From the NCBI GenBank assembly GCA_002733465.1, contig NVVT01000031.1, positions 1 to 11,910 on the forward strand: DNA of 11,910 nt, in the 5' to 3' direction. Origin of the DNA: Kangiella sp. Its GTDB lineage: Bacteria > Pseudomonadota > Gammaproteobacteria > Enterobacterales > Kangiellaceae. Positions 11,668 to 11,910 of the stretch are shown piece after piece (position 1 is the stretch's first letter; the number at the start of each line of letters is the position of its first letter). Made by a program: the position numbers and the translations under genes. The notes beneath the pieces were generated by a model. The model saw only the letters and a list, made by a program, of their open reading frames with translations, searched no databases and was not told the origin of the DNA.

Positions 11668-11910
11668 TTATAATTTCGTTTTAAAAGTAAATGCTCCTCG
11701 TATTTGTCCTACACTATATCCTCTGGCTTTATCATCGGGATAAAGTTCATCCAATTTACTTATCAGGTTTGGCGCTATAGTTTTACCGTGGCAAGCTAAG
11801 CAAATACCCCCGGTAGGTATTGCTTTCATATGCCGAAAATATTCCTGCCCATCTTCATTAACGACTTCATAAAACTCCATCCCCTTCGGATTAACACCTT
11901 CTTTTTGAAG
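11668..11910 (-). CDS. C-terminus of a DUF3365-type haem-binding protein, partial
   Basis: The 80 residues within the window have no internal start; the frame runs open through the right edge (LQKEGVNPKG precedes the first Met), so this is the end of a longer gene. It contains IPTGGICLACHGK, a CxxCH c-type haem attachment motif, followed by LYPDDKARGYSVGQIRGAF, which is the C-terminal pattern of DUF3365 (Tll0287-like) sensor or electron-transfer proteins. These are exported, and haem is attached in the periplasm. It ends 52 bp upstream of the AraC-type gene, in the same orientation, so the two could share a transcript and the regulator could be linked to this redox function. Confidence 0.8.
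   Translation of the reverse strand, partial: LQKEGVNPKGMEFYEVVNEDGQEYFRHMKAIPTGGICLACHGKTIAPNLISKLDELYPDDKARGYSVGQIRGAFTFKTKL

Overview
The window is the attI-proximal part of a sedentary chromosomal integron plus a short stretch of ordinary chromosome. The DNA is AT-rich. The attC sites with TAAC-G core flanks, the IntI-type N-terminus, AqpZ, and the HigBA and ParDE modules suggest a marine gammaproteobacterium (Alteromonadales or Vibrionales-like). That placement is inference from gene content, not a match to a named genome.

Layout. On the + strand at 9020-9274 lies the first ~60 residues of an integron integrase (IntI), with the catalytic domain missing. To its left is an attI-like region (8748-9019). 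From there the cassette array runs leftward on the minus strand, as expected for intI and cassettes transcribed divergently. I can place 12 attC sites (at about 1098, 1752, 2595, 3278, 3993, 4474, 5070, 5840, 6527, 7193, 7789 and 8216). Each has RYYYAAC/GTTRRRY-like ends and imperfect self-complementarity. They delimit 12 complete cassettes.

Cassettes in order from attI: (1) a lipoprotein; (2) an Imm33-like protein; (3) an unknown, possibly immunity-like protein; (4) a PsbP/Mog1-like exported protein; (5) ParDE toxin-antitoxin, inverted relative to the array; (6) aquaporin AqpZ; (7) an NTF2-like lipoprotein; (8) a small lipoprotein; (9) a second PsbP/Mog1-like exported protein; (10) HigBA toxin-antitoxin; (11) a TPR exported protein; (12) a WrbA-like flavodoxin-fold protein. 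Left of 1104 is a membrane protein with a PH-like C-terminal domain. No attC follows it; instead there is a 31-codon ORF and the start of another gene, so this is either a multi-gene cassette or the end of the array.

Right of the array, a glutathione S-transferase gene follows the truncated intI by 14 bp. Then come a transglutaminase-like protein, a 17-bp tandem repeat, an AraC-type regulator and the end of a DUF3365-type haem-binding protein, these genes on the minus strand. They look like ordinary chromosomal accessory genes.

How it fits together: most cassettes have no convincing promoter of their own and probably depend on Pc read-through or on neighbours. The two toxin-antitoxin cassettes carry their own promoters with palindromic operators, which fits their accepted role as stabilisers of large arrays. 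The resident integrase appears dead, so the array should be frozen unless an integrase acts in trans. Six of the 12 cassettes encode exported proteins or lipoproteins, one encodes a membrane channel, and two are candidate immunity proteins. I found no rRNA, tRNA, CRISPR array or insertion sequence.
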